Shown here: positions 8,575 to 15,859 of the stretch, in pieces | Numbering within the stretch: position 1 is the first letter of the stretch | How the letters are laid out: each line of letters starts with the position of its first letter | Source: Muribaculaceae bacterium | Lineage (GTDB): Bacteria; Bacteroidota; Bacteroidia; Bacteroidales; Muribaculaceae | Assembly: GCA_017557425.1 (NCBI GenBank) | Contig: JAFYYU010000013.1 | Span: forward strand, 1 to 52,281 | Direction: 5' to 3' | DNA: 52,281 bases | The notes under the pieces: generated by a model | Seen by the model: the letters and a program-made list of their open reading frames with translations, nothing else | Databases searched by the model: none | Told to the model about the DNA's origin: nothing | Translations under genes and position numbers: made by a program

Positions 8575-9909
8575 TTAGTATCTCTTTTCAATCGAGGCGC
8601 CCACAAAGTAGTGCAACAGAATCTGTTTGTAGTCATAGCCCTTGGCGCCCATCACGGCAGCGCCAATCTGGCACAGGCCAGCGCCATGGCCCCAGCCTGC
8701 CCCGCGCAGCACGAACTTGCCGGGATAGCCGTCCTCGCCCATGTCGTGCTTCTCGACAACAAATGCCGAACTATAGAGGCACGAGGGTGACAAGGCATAA
8801 CGGATGGTCAGTTCCTTGCCGATGATGCGTTCACGCTTCTCGCCAACGATGCGCAGGCGGTACAATCTGCCGCTGGTGCCGCGGGCAACGGGCTGCAGGT
8901 CACGGATGCGGCCGTAGTCGATACCCGTGCGCTCTTTGATCAGTGCTGCGAGTTCGTCTTGGGTATATTCCACCTTCCAACGGTAAAAATCCTTGGTCTC
9001 CTGGTCATAGTCATTGAGGACCTGGGAGAGAATTTCGGGGTCGGTGGTGTTGCAGAAAGCACTGGGGCTCGACAAAATCCACTCGGCGGCATTGTCCTCG
9101 CGAGTGAGATCGGGAAAGTCCTCCTCGTTCTCGCCATCGCGACGTGCCTCCAGATAATCGTGGTGATGTGGCTCCCAGCAGTTCTCAAATTCCTCCATCA
9201 CGCCGCCGCACGACTTGGAAAAGCGGGCGTCACACAACGCGCCGCCATGCATGAGCACCTGGCCCCACGTGGCGCGAACGGCCTGCTCAACCTTCTGGGT
9301 CGTGGCACGAGTGATACCTTGATAACGCTGGCAGTGGTCGTCGGCGCACACGTCAAAGTTCACGTGGTCATCTCGATCCCACCACTTGACCAGCTCATCA
9401 GGTGTATCCATCATTTCGCCGGGACCTTCAGGATTACGTTCGGTGGCCTTTACCGTCTCCTCGGTGTGGATTTGTGCCAACAGCCAGCTACGGGAGATAA
9501 CGGCATGCGCCTTGAGCAGTTCGAGCGAGGCATGGGCGCTCATCTCGCTGGAGATGACACTCAACAGGTAATCCTCAACACTCAACACGTTGACGGGCGT
9601 CAGCTTGCCGTCCTCGACGATGAGGTGCAGCGCGCCCTTGAACGTCTGGTCCTCCTTCCGTTTCCAGTGGAAGCTCACGCCGATGGTCACCGCCTTCAAG
9701 GTAAACGAGGCTTTCTCGGCATCGACAGGCTCAAAGAGCAGTTCATCGTAGCGGTTACCGCCCCACTCCACCTGTCCATCGACACACCGCGCCATCTGGA
9801 CACCTCCAAAAATGGAGCCATTGACACGATAGTCACCATTGAGCACAAACTCAATCTCGGGCTCGTTCATGATGCCCACCCTCACTTGAGGTATCTGTTT
9901 CTCGTCCAT
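8575..9909 (-). CDS. SpoIID/LytB domain protein
   Basis: 444 residues. The SpoIID core is clear: NVLSVEDYLLSVISSEMSAHASLELLKAHAVISRSWLL (about 107-143), where Glu122 corresponds to the catalytic Glu of SpoIID lytic transglycosylases, then TWGQVLMHGGALCDARFSKSCGG and the C-terminal GAGWGHGAGLCQIGA motif. SpoIID cuts peptide-free glycan strands to anhydro-ended products. Odd point: the protein starts MDEKQIPQVRVGIM with no signal peptide or membrane segment, and no earlier in-frame start is seen, so it would be cytoplasmic unless exported by an unseen route. It lies 21 bases before the transporter gene. Confidence 0.88.
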   Translation of the reverse strand: MDEKQIPQVRVGIMNEPEIEFVLNGDYRVNGSIFGGVQMARCVDGQVEWGGNRYDELLFEPVDAEKASFTLKAVTIGVSFHWKRKEDQTFKGALHLIVEDGKLTPVNVLSVEDYLLSVISSEMSAHASLELLKAHAVISRSWLLAQIHTEETVKATERNPEGPGEMMDTPDELVKWWDRDDHVNFDVCADDHCQRYQGITRATTQKVEQAVRATWGQVLMHGGALCDARFSKSCGGVMEEFENCWEPHHHDYLEARRDGENEEDFPDLTREDNAAEWILSSPSAFCNTTDPEILSQVLNDYDQETKDFYRWKVEYTQDELAALIKERTGIDYGRIRDLQPVARGTSGRLYRLRIVGEKRERIIGKELTIRYALSPSCLYSSAFVVEKHDMGEDGYPGKFVLRGAGWGHGAGLCQIGAAVMGAKGYDYKQILLHYFVGASIEKRY

Positions 9910-9964
9910 ATTCTTTATTATCTATAATGTCTGTTGTTATTTCATCAAAAGAACCGTTCCTACA

Positions 9965-10924
9965 TCAGATCGGCTGAAGGTAGTCCCAGCGCTGGTAAAA
10001 TGCGGTCAATACCGATGCCAAGTCCTGCCGGGGCATGCACAGTTCGTCATAGAGGGCCTGGAGTTGCCCTGCTGTCAAGGATTCAAAGTCCTTCTGCTCA
10101 GAGATGGCCCAGAGGCCTCCCATCTCGGTCGAGGCCGGGCTGACCAACAAGCGTCCTTCCCCTTCGCCATAACAGGCGGGACGGTGCTTACGACGCGGGA
10201 ATACCACAACACGCCAGATGCAGTCGGTGACATCCCACCAGCACAAGACGTTAACCATGGGTTCCTGTGCCCTATCGGGAACAGGCAGCAGATCCAGCAG
10301 GCGCAAGACATAACGCTCGGCGGCACGCTGGGTCGAGGTCTCGATAGTGAAACAGCTGCGTCCCATTGTATCCACATATCCGATGAAGCCTTCATCGCCG
10401 TCGGCAAGCATATGGGTAGTGGCATGAGTCAGCTCACCGCACAGCGGCATCTCGCCTTTGGCACCTGCCTGGAAATGGGCATGGTCGGGAGCCGAAGCCC
10501 CACACTGCGGTCCGTTGTAGAACACGACAAAGTTGGGCAACGCCCTTGCCAGCGACAACATGTCCCCCACTCTATCGGCCAATCGCTGCGGCACATGCTT
10601 CAGATCGGCAATCGTGAGATGACGCTCGAAGATGGGATAAGGATTGACTTGAATCTTGTAACGCTCACCCCACAATATGGCCTTCTGCTTGACAGGCTGG
10701 TTCTCGCAGCACAAGAAACACTTGCGGCTCAAGAGCGACTGCCTGTCGATGGCAGCAGCCGATGAGCGCCGCCTTGCAGGGTTGTATTGCAGCACGATAG
10801 TGGATTCGCCCAATTCCAGACGGCGCATTTCGACCCCAGCGAGAGCCGCATAATTGCGTCCCGCCAGGTCCCAGTCACGCAGTTGCCTGGTTATGAGCCT
10901 ATCTATCGCCCTGCTGTAGTCCAT
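9965..10924 (-). CDS. DUF4922 protein, HIT/GalT-like nucleotidyltransferase or phosphorylase
   Basis: 319 residues, no signal peptide. Features of the HIT/GalT superfamily are visible: CFLC (Cys69, Cys72) as a possible metal site, NPYPIFERHLTI, and NGPQCGASAPDHAHFQAG (137-154) with the His148-x-His150-x-Gln152 arrangement of GalT and Ap4A phosphorylase active sites. Such enzymes move nucleotidyl groups between phosphates or sugar phosphates. The substrate is unknown; position between a glycosyltransferase and a SpoIID protein suggests a sugar nucleotide. Its start codon is only two bases away from a block of heptamer repeats (10927-11000), which occupies the place of a ribosome-binding site. 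Confidence 0.8.
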   Translation of the reverse strand: MDYSRAIDRLITRQLRDWDLAGRNYAALAGVEMRRLELGESTIVLQYNPARRRSSAAAIDRQSLLSRKCFLCCENQPVKQKAILWGERYKIQVNPYPIFERHLTIADLKHVPQRLADRVGDMLSLARALPNFVVFYNGPQCGASAPDHAHFQAGAKGEMPLCGELTHATTHMLADGDEGFIGYVDTMGRSCFTIETSTQRAAERYVLRLLDLLPVPDRAQEPMVNVLCWWDVTDCIWRVVVFPRRKHRPACYGEGEGRLLVSPASTEMGGLWAISEQKDFESLTAGQLQALYDELCMPRQDLASVLTAFYQRWDYLQPI

Positions 10925-10926
10925 AC

Positions 10927-11000
10927 TTAGGCTTTAGGTGTTAGGCTTTAGGTGTTAGGTGGCATCAGCAAAAACCTAATGCCTAACACCTAAAACCTAA
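10927..11000. repeat. Inverted pair of degenerate heptamer arrays
   Basis: Five head-to-tail copies of TTAGGNN at 10927-10961 (TTAGGCT, TTAGGTG, TTAGGCT, TTAGGTG, TTAGGTG) and four copies of NNCCTAA at 10973-11000 (AACCTAA, TGCCTAA, CACCTAA, AACCTAA), separated by 11 bases. The two arms are complementary, so the mRNA between the glycosyltransferase and the DUF4922 gene can fold into a long imperfect hairpin ending two bases before the DUF4922 start codon. Confidence 0.9.
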
Positions 11001-11011
11001 TGCCTCTAAAC

Positions 11012-12496
11012 TTATTTCTTGTTGAGGGCGATGCGTGCCTGCAACTCCCAGGTGCGGATGCGGTCCTTGTACAGGTTGTTGCGGTTCATCTTCTCGACGT
11101 CGAGAGAAGCATCGCTGTTGTCGTCCCAGCGGCGGCAAATATAGACGGGGTCATAAACGCGGCCAATCTGGTAGTAGCGCGAAATGTTCAGACCCAGAGC
11201 ATAGTCCTCGCCATAGCTGGTGTTAGGTATCTTCACATCACGCAGCACGGGTGTGTAGAATGCACGGGGAGCTCCCAGACCGTTGATGCGCAGGGCATTG
11301 TTGCGACCGTTGCTGGGTGACCACTCCCTGTGGTCGATGATGCCGGGAGGAATGGGATTGAGATGGATGTCGGTCATCTGATAGGTACCAACAACCATCG
11401 CCACGTTCTGCTCATAGAAGGCATCAACCATCGTCTGCAGCGTGTGCTCGTCCTTATAGATATCATCGCTGTCGAGCTGCACGATGAACTTGCCCACGTT
11501 ATGACGATGAGCAGCCAAATTCCAGTAACCGCCAATACCCATGTCATAGTAGTCGGCGATGATGTGGATGAGACGGGGATCATTATACTCGGCAATGGCC
11601 TCACGGGTGCCGTCGGTCGAGAAATTGTCCACAACCATCAGGTTGAACTTGAAGTTGCACTCCTGCTTGAGCACCGAGTCGATAGCGTCACGGATGGTGC
11701 GGATGCGGTTGCGCACGGGAATCATCACCGTTGCCTCGACCTCAAAGTCGCCCTGGTCAAACTCGATATGGCGGAAGTTGGGCACCTTTTCGCCATTCTC
11801 CTCGCGTGTGGGTGACAGATAACCGCCAATCTCCTTAAGGTGTTCGGTGCAGGCTTTCTCCATCTCGATCTGGCGGCCACGGTTGCGCGGATCCACATAG
11901 TCAAAGATCTTCTCGCCGCTCTTGCGGGTATCCAGCTCGACATCGCTATAGAGGAACTCGTTGATGTGGGTGATGGCAGCGAACTGCGACAACTTGAGAC
12001 GCAGGTCATAAAGACCGGCAAACTCATATTTCTCCTTCATCGCCTCGACGGCCTTCTTGAAGCACTCGCCACAGAAGAACAGTACCGAGCCGAAATCGAA
12101 GTCGTCCCTGAGGCTACCCATCTGATAGTCGATGACGGGAGCCTTGTCAGCGCCCTTTTCGGTCACGTTGTAGTGGTCGGCATAGAGCATGCCCGACTGG
12201 GTGTCGTCGCCCAGCTTCACGAAGCGCTCCATGGCAAAGGGAGCCATCTTCAGGGTGTCGTACTTGGTGTAGAACAACACATAGTCGGCATCGGCATGCC
12301 CGGCAATTTCCCGCATGGTATCACTCGAGAAAAGCACGTTGACCGGCAGCATTTCGCAGCCCTCGACAGGTTTCGGGTTGTCCACTGTGGCGAGCAGATA
12401 AATCTTGTTCACCAGTTCTTCACTCTTGAGATGTTCAATGGTTTGTGCAGCCTGTTTTTCACTGACAAACGGAATAAAGCAATTAATTCTTCCCAT
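11012..12496 (-). CDS. Family 2-type glycosyltransferase
   Basis: 494 residues, cytoplasmic, no membrane segment. A GT-A domain occupies about 255-480: ATVMIPVRNRIRTIRDAIDSVL, VVDNFSTDGT and LDSDD (342-345, the DXD-type nucleotide-sugar/metal site), followed by GEDYALGL. The N-terminal half (INCFIPFVSEKQAAQTIEHL... and YKYDTLKMAPFAMERF) looks like a second, weaker GT-A-like unit without a clear DXD. Donor and acceptor are unknown. It is second in the peptidoglycan operon, 51 bases after the amidase and 87 bases before DUF4922. A catabolic operon normally needs no glycosyltransferase, so its role here is open. Confidence 0.85.
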   Translation of the reverse strand: MGRINCFIPFVSEKQAAQTIEHLKSEELVNKIYLLATVDNPKPVEGCEMLPVNVLFSSDTMREIAGHADADYVLFYTKYDTLKMAPFAMERFVKLGDDTQSGMLYADHYNVTEKGADKAPVIDYQMGSLRDDFDFGSVLFFCGECFKKAVEAMKEKYEFAGLYDLRLKLSQFAAITHINEFLYSDVELDTRKSGEKIFDYVDPRNRGRQIEMEKACTEHLKEIGGYLSPTREENGEKVPNFRHIEFDQGDFEVEATVMIPVRNRIRTIRDAIDSVLKQECNFKFNLMVVDNFSTDGTREAIAEYNDPRLIHIIADYYDMGIGGYWNLAAHRHNVGKFIVQLDSDDIYKDEHTLQTMVDAFYEQNVAMVVGTYQMTDIHLNPIPPGIIDHREWSPSNGRNNALRINGLGAPRAFYTPVLRDVKIPNTSYGEDYALGLNISRYYQIGRVYDPVYICRRWDDNSDASLDVEKMNRNNLYKDRIRTWELQARIALNKK

Positions 12497-12547
12497 GATT
12501 GATGTTATTATATGTATTGTAATTATTGTTTTGTTCTATAATAGATG

Positions 12548-15500
12548 CTATTTCAGGTATTCCATGATGCGGCTCATCAGGCTGGTGCGCTCTTGGAGGG
12601 TGCTCACAGCCTCGATGGGGAAGCCCATGACCACGGTGCGGTAGTTTCCACGGTCGCTGGCGATAGCGGCAGGAAGGCCGTTCTCGCCGTAGCGCATCCA
12701 CGTGAAACCGTGTTCGTCACTGGCGCGGATGGCATCGGGCGACTCAACGGCATACTGCTTGTCGTTCAACTTGTTCACAAACGTCCATGCGCCAGGAGAA
12801 GACAGCCGGATTTCGGGGCTGTCAACGGCTATGACGGTACCATCGAGCGACGCGCGGCCGTGCAGACCTTCGTAGCCAAGCACTTCCTTGACGAATGACT
12901 TGCCAACCTCGTCATCATTGCCTGCAGCATTGTCCCACAGGTCGCTGCCCACATAGGCACCCGACAACAATACGCTACCGCCGTCCTCGGTGAAGCGGCG
13001 CAAAGCGCTCTTCAGGCCCGAGGTGAAAATCTTGAAACGCGTGGGCACCAGGCCACTGCCAATCTTGATTTCCTTCTGCTTACCCAAGATGAGATCCATC
13101 AGTTTGTAATCTCCCGTATAATAATTGTTCTCCAGGGCCTGTTGGCTGCACGACACGAACGAGTAGCCGATGTTCATGAGCGCCTCGCCATGCATGGCGG
13201 GGTAATCAAAGGTATTGCCTGCCACGTTCATCGTCTCGTGGTCGCTACGGCTGGAACCGAAGCCCGGCGCGTCGTCATCTTTCCACTCGAGGGCGCGGCG
13301 GAACTCGTACTGCGAGCCCAGATAGTTAATCTGCTGGATATAGGGCACACCGTGGTCCTTGTCGTCGTCAAAACCGGCACGCTCGGGGCCGTCAAACCAG
13401 TCGGGCGCGCTCACGCGGGTGAAGCCGTTAACCACGAGCACATCACCCTGGCTGCCTGCCGCTTCACCCAGACTCAGCGTCTCACTGGGGAAGCTGCGTC
13501 CGCCCTCGTTCATGGCGATGATGCGGTAACTATGTATCTTGTTGTCGTTGATTCTCACACTGTACTGCGGACCTTTCACATTGGCAATTTCCTTGAAAGC
13601 GCCATCCAGGCCCACGCGCTCGCACACGATATAGCTCGTTGCGTCGGCATTGTCGCTCAGGTCGTCATGGGTGGAATCCCACGTGAGCAGATAATGATGC
13701 TTGTCCGTCTTGCTAATGGCGAAACTGTTGACAGGCAGCGGCTGCACGACATAGCTGCGGTGGTCACGCTGGGCAATGAATTTCAACATACCTTTATATA
13801 TAGCGCGGCTCACGTCGAAGCGGAACATCGGGTCGAGGCCGTATTTCATGTCGGCGAAATTCTGGTGCGAGAGCAACTCCATGAGCACGGCGGGCACCTC
13901 GGGCACACGAGCCTCATAGTAGCTCTTGTCCCACATGCCGCGGCGCGTCCAGTTGGGCTCCCACTTGGCGCGGATGTCCTTGACAATCTCGGTCGAGAGC
14001 AAGTTACAGTAGCGGCGCGAAAGTTCACGCGGCGTGCCGTTGGCATACTTGCCGAATTTCTTGCCGCCGCTATTGGTGCAGTAGATGAGCAGGGTACCCA
14101 CAATCTCGTCGTCGGGTGTGCTTCCGGCATCGGTGTGCAGGCAGAAGGAGATGTCCACCGGTACCTTCAGGCCGCCGCGGTCGGGCAGCACGTCGCTGCC
14201 GCCAGCCAGGTAGTTCACCCACTCGCCGCGGCTGCGGTAGTCATCGGTATAATCGTTGATGCCATGTGAGGTGGAATAGACGGTATCGGGGAAGCCGGCC
14301 CACTGCAGGTAGTAGCGCGAGCCCAGGTGGAACCAGGGATGGTTGCCGCTACCGATGTAGCTGTATTCGACACCTTCCTTGCCCAGATATTTCTCGTTCT
14401 CCTGCTCGGCGGCGATGCGGCGGTTTTCCTCGGTAGGCAAGGCCACGCGACGAACAATGTTACCCTTGCCGCCGCCAACCTTGACAGCGTCGGCGGTGAT
14501 GACGGCATCCTTGTTTTCGCTGTGGTTTGAGACCTCGACGACGGCCTTATTCATGCCCTTGGCCAACGGGAAGGTTCCCAGATAGACCCACACGCCGCCA
14601 CCCATCGTCTGATCGACACGGAACTGACGCGCACCGCTCAGGCTGTTGACAGTATAGGTCACATCATTGGCGCTGTTGGGCAACGATTTATAGGAAATAT
14701 AAACGGCGAACTCGCCTGCCTCGGGCATATCCACATCCCACGAGGCGGTCGACAGTTTCTTCTTGTCCTTCTCGGCCTTGACCATGCAGTAAGTGCCCTC
14801 GGTGAAGGGATTCTCAAAATCTTTGTACTGAGGTCGCAGGAAAGCGAAGCCGCCATCTGTGCCGTTCTGCCACTTCTGCTTGCCGTTGTACTCGCTGTAG
14901 CCCTGCTGAGCCTCACCACCGTCGTTATCAACCACGGCGCCGATGTTGTGGGTATCGCGCTCGCGCGCGTTCCATACATAAGCCCCTGCATTCTCCAGCA
15001 TGGGAATGAGGAACGGCAGCACATAACTGTGGGTGTACATGTCCTCGACGGTCTGCATCAGGCGGGCACGCTGCCACTCCCAGCGGTTGAGCTTGGGCTC
15101 GAAATACCAGCCGTGGCTGGGCCACATCGCCACAATGTTGCCATCCAGGCCATGCTTGTAGTGGCGGTTGGCGTCCAGCTCGGAGATAAAGGGCTTGTGG
15201 GAGCGCTTATAGGCGGGCTCATAATCAGCAAAGTACTTGTTGATGTCGTTGCCGACGATGGTGATGAGCATGGGGTAATCCTCATACTCGCTACCCAGCG
15301 CCTCACGTATCTCACCGCGCATCTCCTCTACCCCAGCCTGGGTGAACGGCACGTCACCGAAGTTTTCGCTCACGTCCACCTTGACAGTGTCATTCTCAAG
15401 GGTCAACGAACGCACCTTTAACTCGCCCACACCCATGTGTTCAGGCAATTTACTCGCAATAATCCGCTGCACAGCATCTTGCTGCTCCTGGTTGAAAATC

Positions 15501-15571
15501 TGCGCCTGTGCCGGGCATACCACAGCCAGAGCAGTCAACACACTCAACAAAACTTGAGTTGATTTTTTCAT
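12548..15571 (-). CDS. N-acetylmuramoyl-L-alanine amidase with inserted golvesin-like domain and FN3
   Basis: 1007 residues, signal peptide to AQAQ near residue 24. Amidase_3-type zinc site: His153 (WPSHGWY), Glu176 (TVEDMYTH), His479 (FCLHTDAG) and catalytic Glu565 (VLMELLSHQ). The catalytic domain is split: residues about 228-370 (TDGGFAFLRP ... SWDVDMPEAGEFAVYISY ... VEVSN) form a golvesin/xanthan-lyase-like beta-sandwich inserted between the two halves. An FN3 domain follows (about 655-745), then an alpha/beta C-terminal domain (DVLVVNGFTR ... GSVLLSGAYVG) of ThuA/glutaminase-like look. Such proteins are often annotated xanthan lyase; the zinc residues argue for cleavage of the MurNAc-L-Ala bond. 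First gene of the operon, with a promoter at 15610-15640. Confidence 0.88.
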   Translation of the reverse strand: MKKSTQVLLSVLTALAVVCPAQAQIFNQEQQDAVQRIIASKLPEHMGVGELKVRSLTLENDTVKVDVSENFGDVPFTQAGVEEMRGEIREALGSEYEDYPMLITIVGNDINKYFADYEPAYKRSHKPFISELDANRHYKHGLDGNIVAMWPSHGWYFEPKLNRWEWQRARLMQTVEDMYTHSYVLPFLIPMLENAGAYVWNARERDTHNIGAVVDNDGGEAQQGYSEYNGKQKWQNGTDGGFAFLRPQYKDFENPFTEGTYCMVKAEKDKKKLSTASWDVDMPEAGEFAVYISYKSLPNSANDVTYTVNSLSGARQFRVDQTMGGGVWVYLGTFPLAKGMNKAVVEVSNHSENKDAVITADAVKVGGGKGNIVRRVALPTEENRRIAAEQENEKYLGKEGVEYSYIGSGNHPWFHLGSRYYLQWAGFPDTVYSTSHGINDYTDDYRSRGEWVNYLAGGSDVLPDRGGLKVPVDISFCLHTDAGSTPDDEIVGTLLIYCTNSGGKKFGKYANGTPRELSRRYCNLLSTEIVKDIRAKWEPNWTRRGMWDKSYYEARVPEVPAVLMELLSHQNFADMKYGLDPMFRFDVSRAIYKGMLKFIAQRDHRSYVVQPLPVNSFAISKTDKHHYLLTWDSTHDDLSDNADATSYIVCERVGLDGAFKEIANVKGPQYSVRINDNKIHSYRIIAMNEGGRSFPSETLSLGEAAGSQGDVLVVNGFTRVSAPDWFDGPERAGFDDDKDHGVPYIQQINYLGSQYEFRRALEWKDDDAPGFGSSRSDHETMNVAGNTFDYPAMHGEALMNIGYSFVSCSQQALENNYYTGDYKLMDLILGKQKEIKIGSGLVPTRFKIFTSGLKSALRRFTEDGGSVLLSGAYVGSDLWDNAAGNDDEVGKSFVKEVLGYEGLHGRASLDGTVIAVDSPEIRLSSPGAWTFVNKLNDKQYAVESPDAIRASDEHGFTWMRYGENGLPAAIASDRGNYRTVVMGFPIEAVSTLQERTSLMSRIMEYLK

Positions 15572-15609
15572 ATCTTGGTTCTACAATTTATTAGCGATAT
15601 CTAATGCAA

Positions 15610-15640
15610 CAAAAGTAGTAATAACCCATGAAAAGACAAA
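15610..15640 (-). promoter_or_regulatory. Promoter of the peptidoglycan-scavenging operon
   Basis: On the - strand TTTG (15640-15637), 19-base spacer, TACTTTTG (15617-15610), an exact fit to TTTG-N19-TAnnTTTG. Transcription would start near 15604, leaving a leader of about 33 bases before the amidase start. No other equally good match was seen inside the ten-gene run. Confidence 0.75.
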
Positions 15641-15818
15641 GCGGATCCCCCTCAAACCCCCATTTTACAACATTATTTATGATTTAACTACATTTTTTAA
15701 GAATAATTTATCAATATCCTGAAATCTAGAACGTTTCATTCTATGGAAGTGGGTGGTCACACCGCATGAGCATTGAAAAATAATGATAGGCATAAAATGA
15801 TAAATGAAAAGTTTTTTC

Positions 15819-15826
15819 TACCTTTG
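15819..15826 (+). promoter_or_regulatory. -7 box for the amidase cluster on the + strand
   Basis: TACCTTTG at 15819-15826 matches the Bacteroidetes -7 element, 34 bases before the chosen start of the propeller-amidase gene. No convincing TTTG element lies about 20 bases upstream, so this promoter is only half supported. Confidence 0.5.
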
Positions 15827-15859
15827 CCTTTCAGAATGAAGACTCGAAAAAAGATTGTG

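Noticed and set aside
10927-11000. CRISPR array
   Set aside because: Units are 7 bases and contiguous, with no spacers and no cas genes nearby.
13142-14269. 375-codon open frame antisense to the long amidase
   Set aside because: Shadow frame with no recognisable domain; amidase motifs on the other strand are intact.
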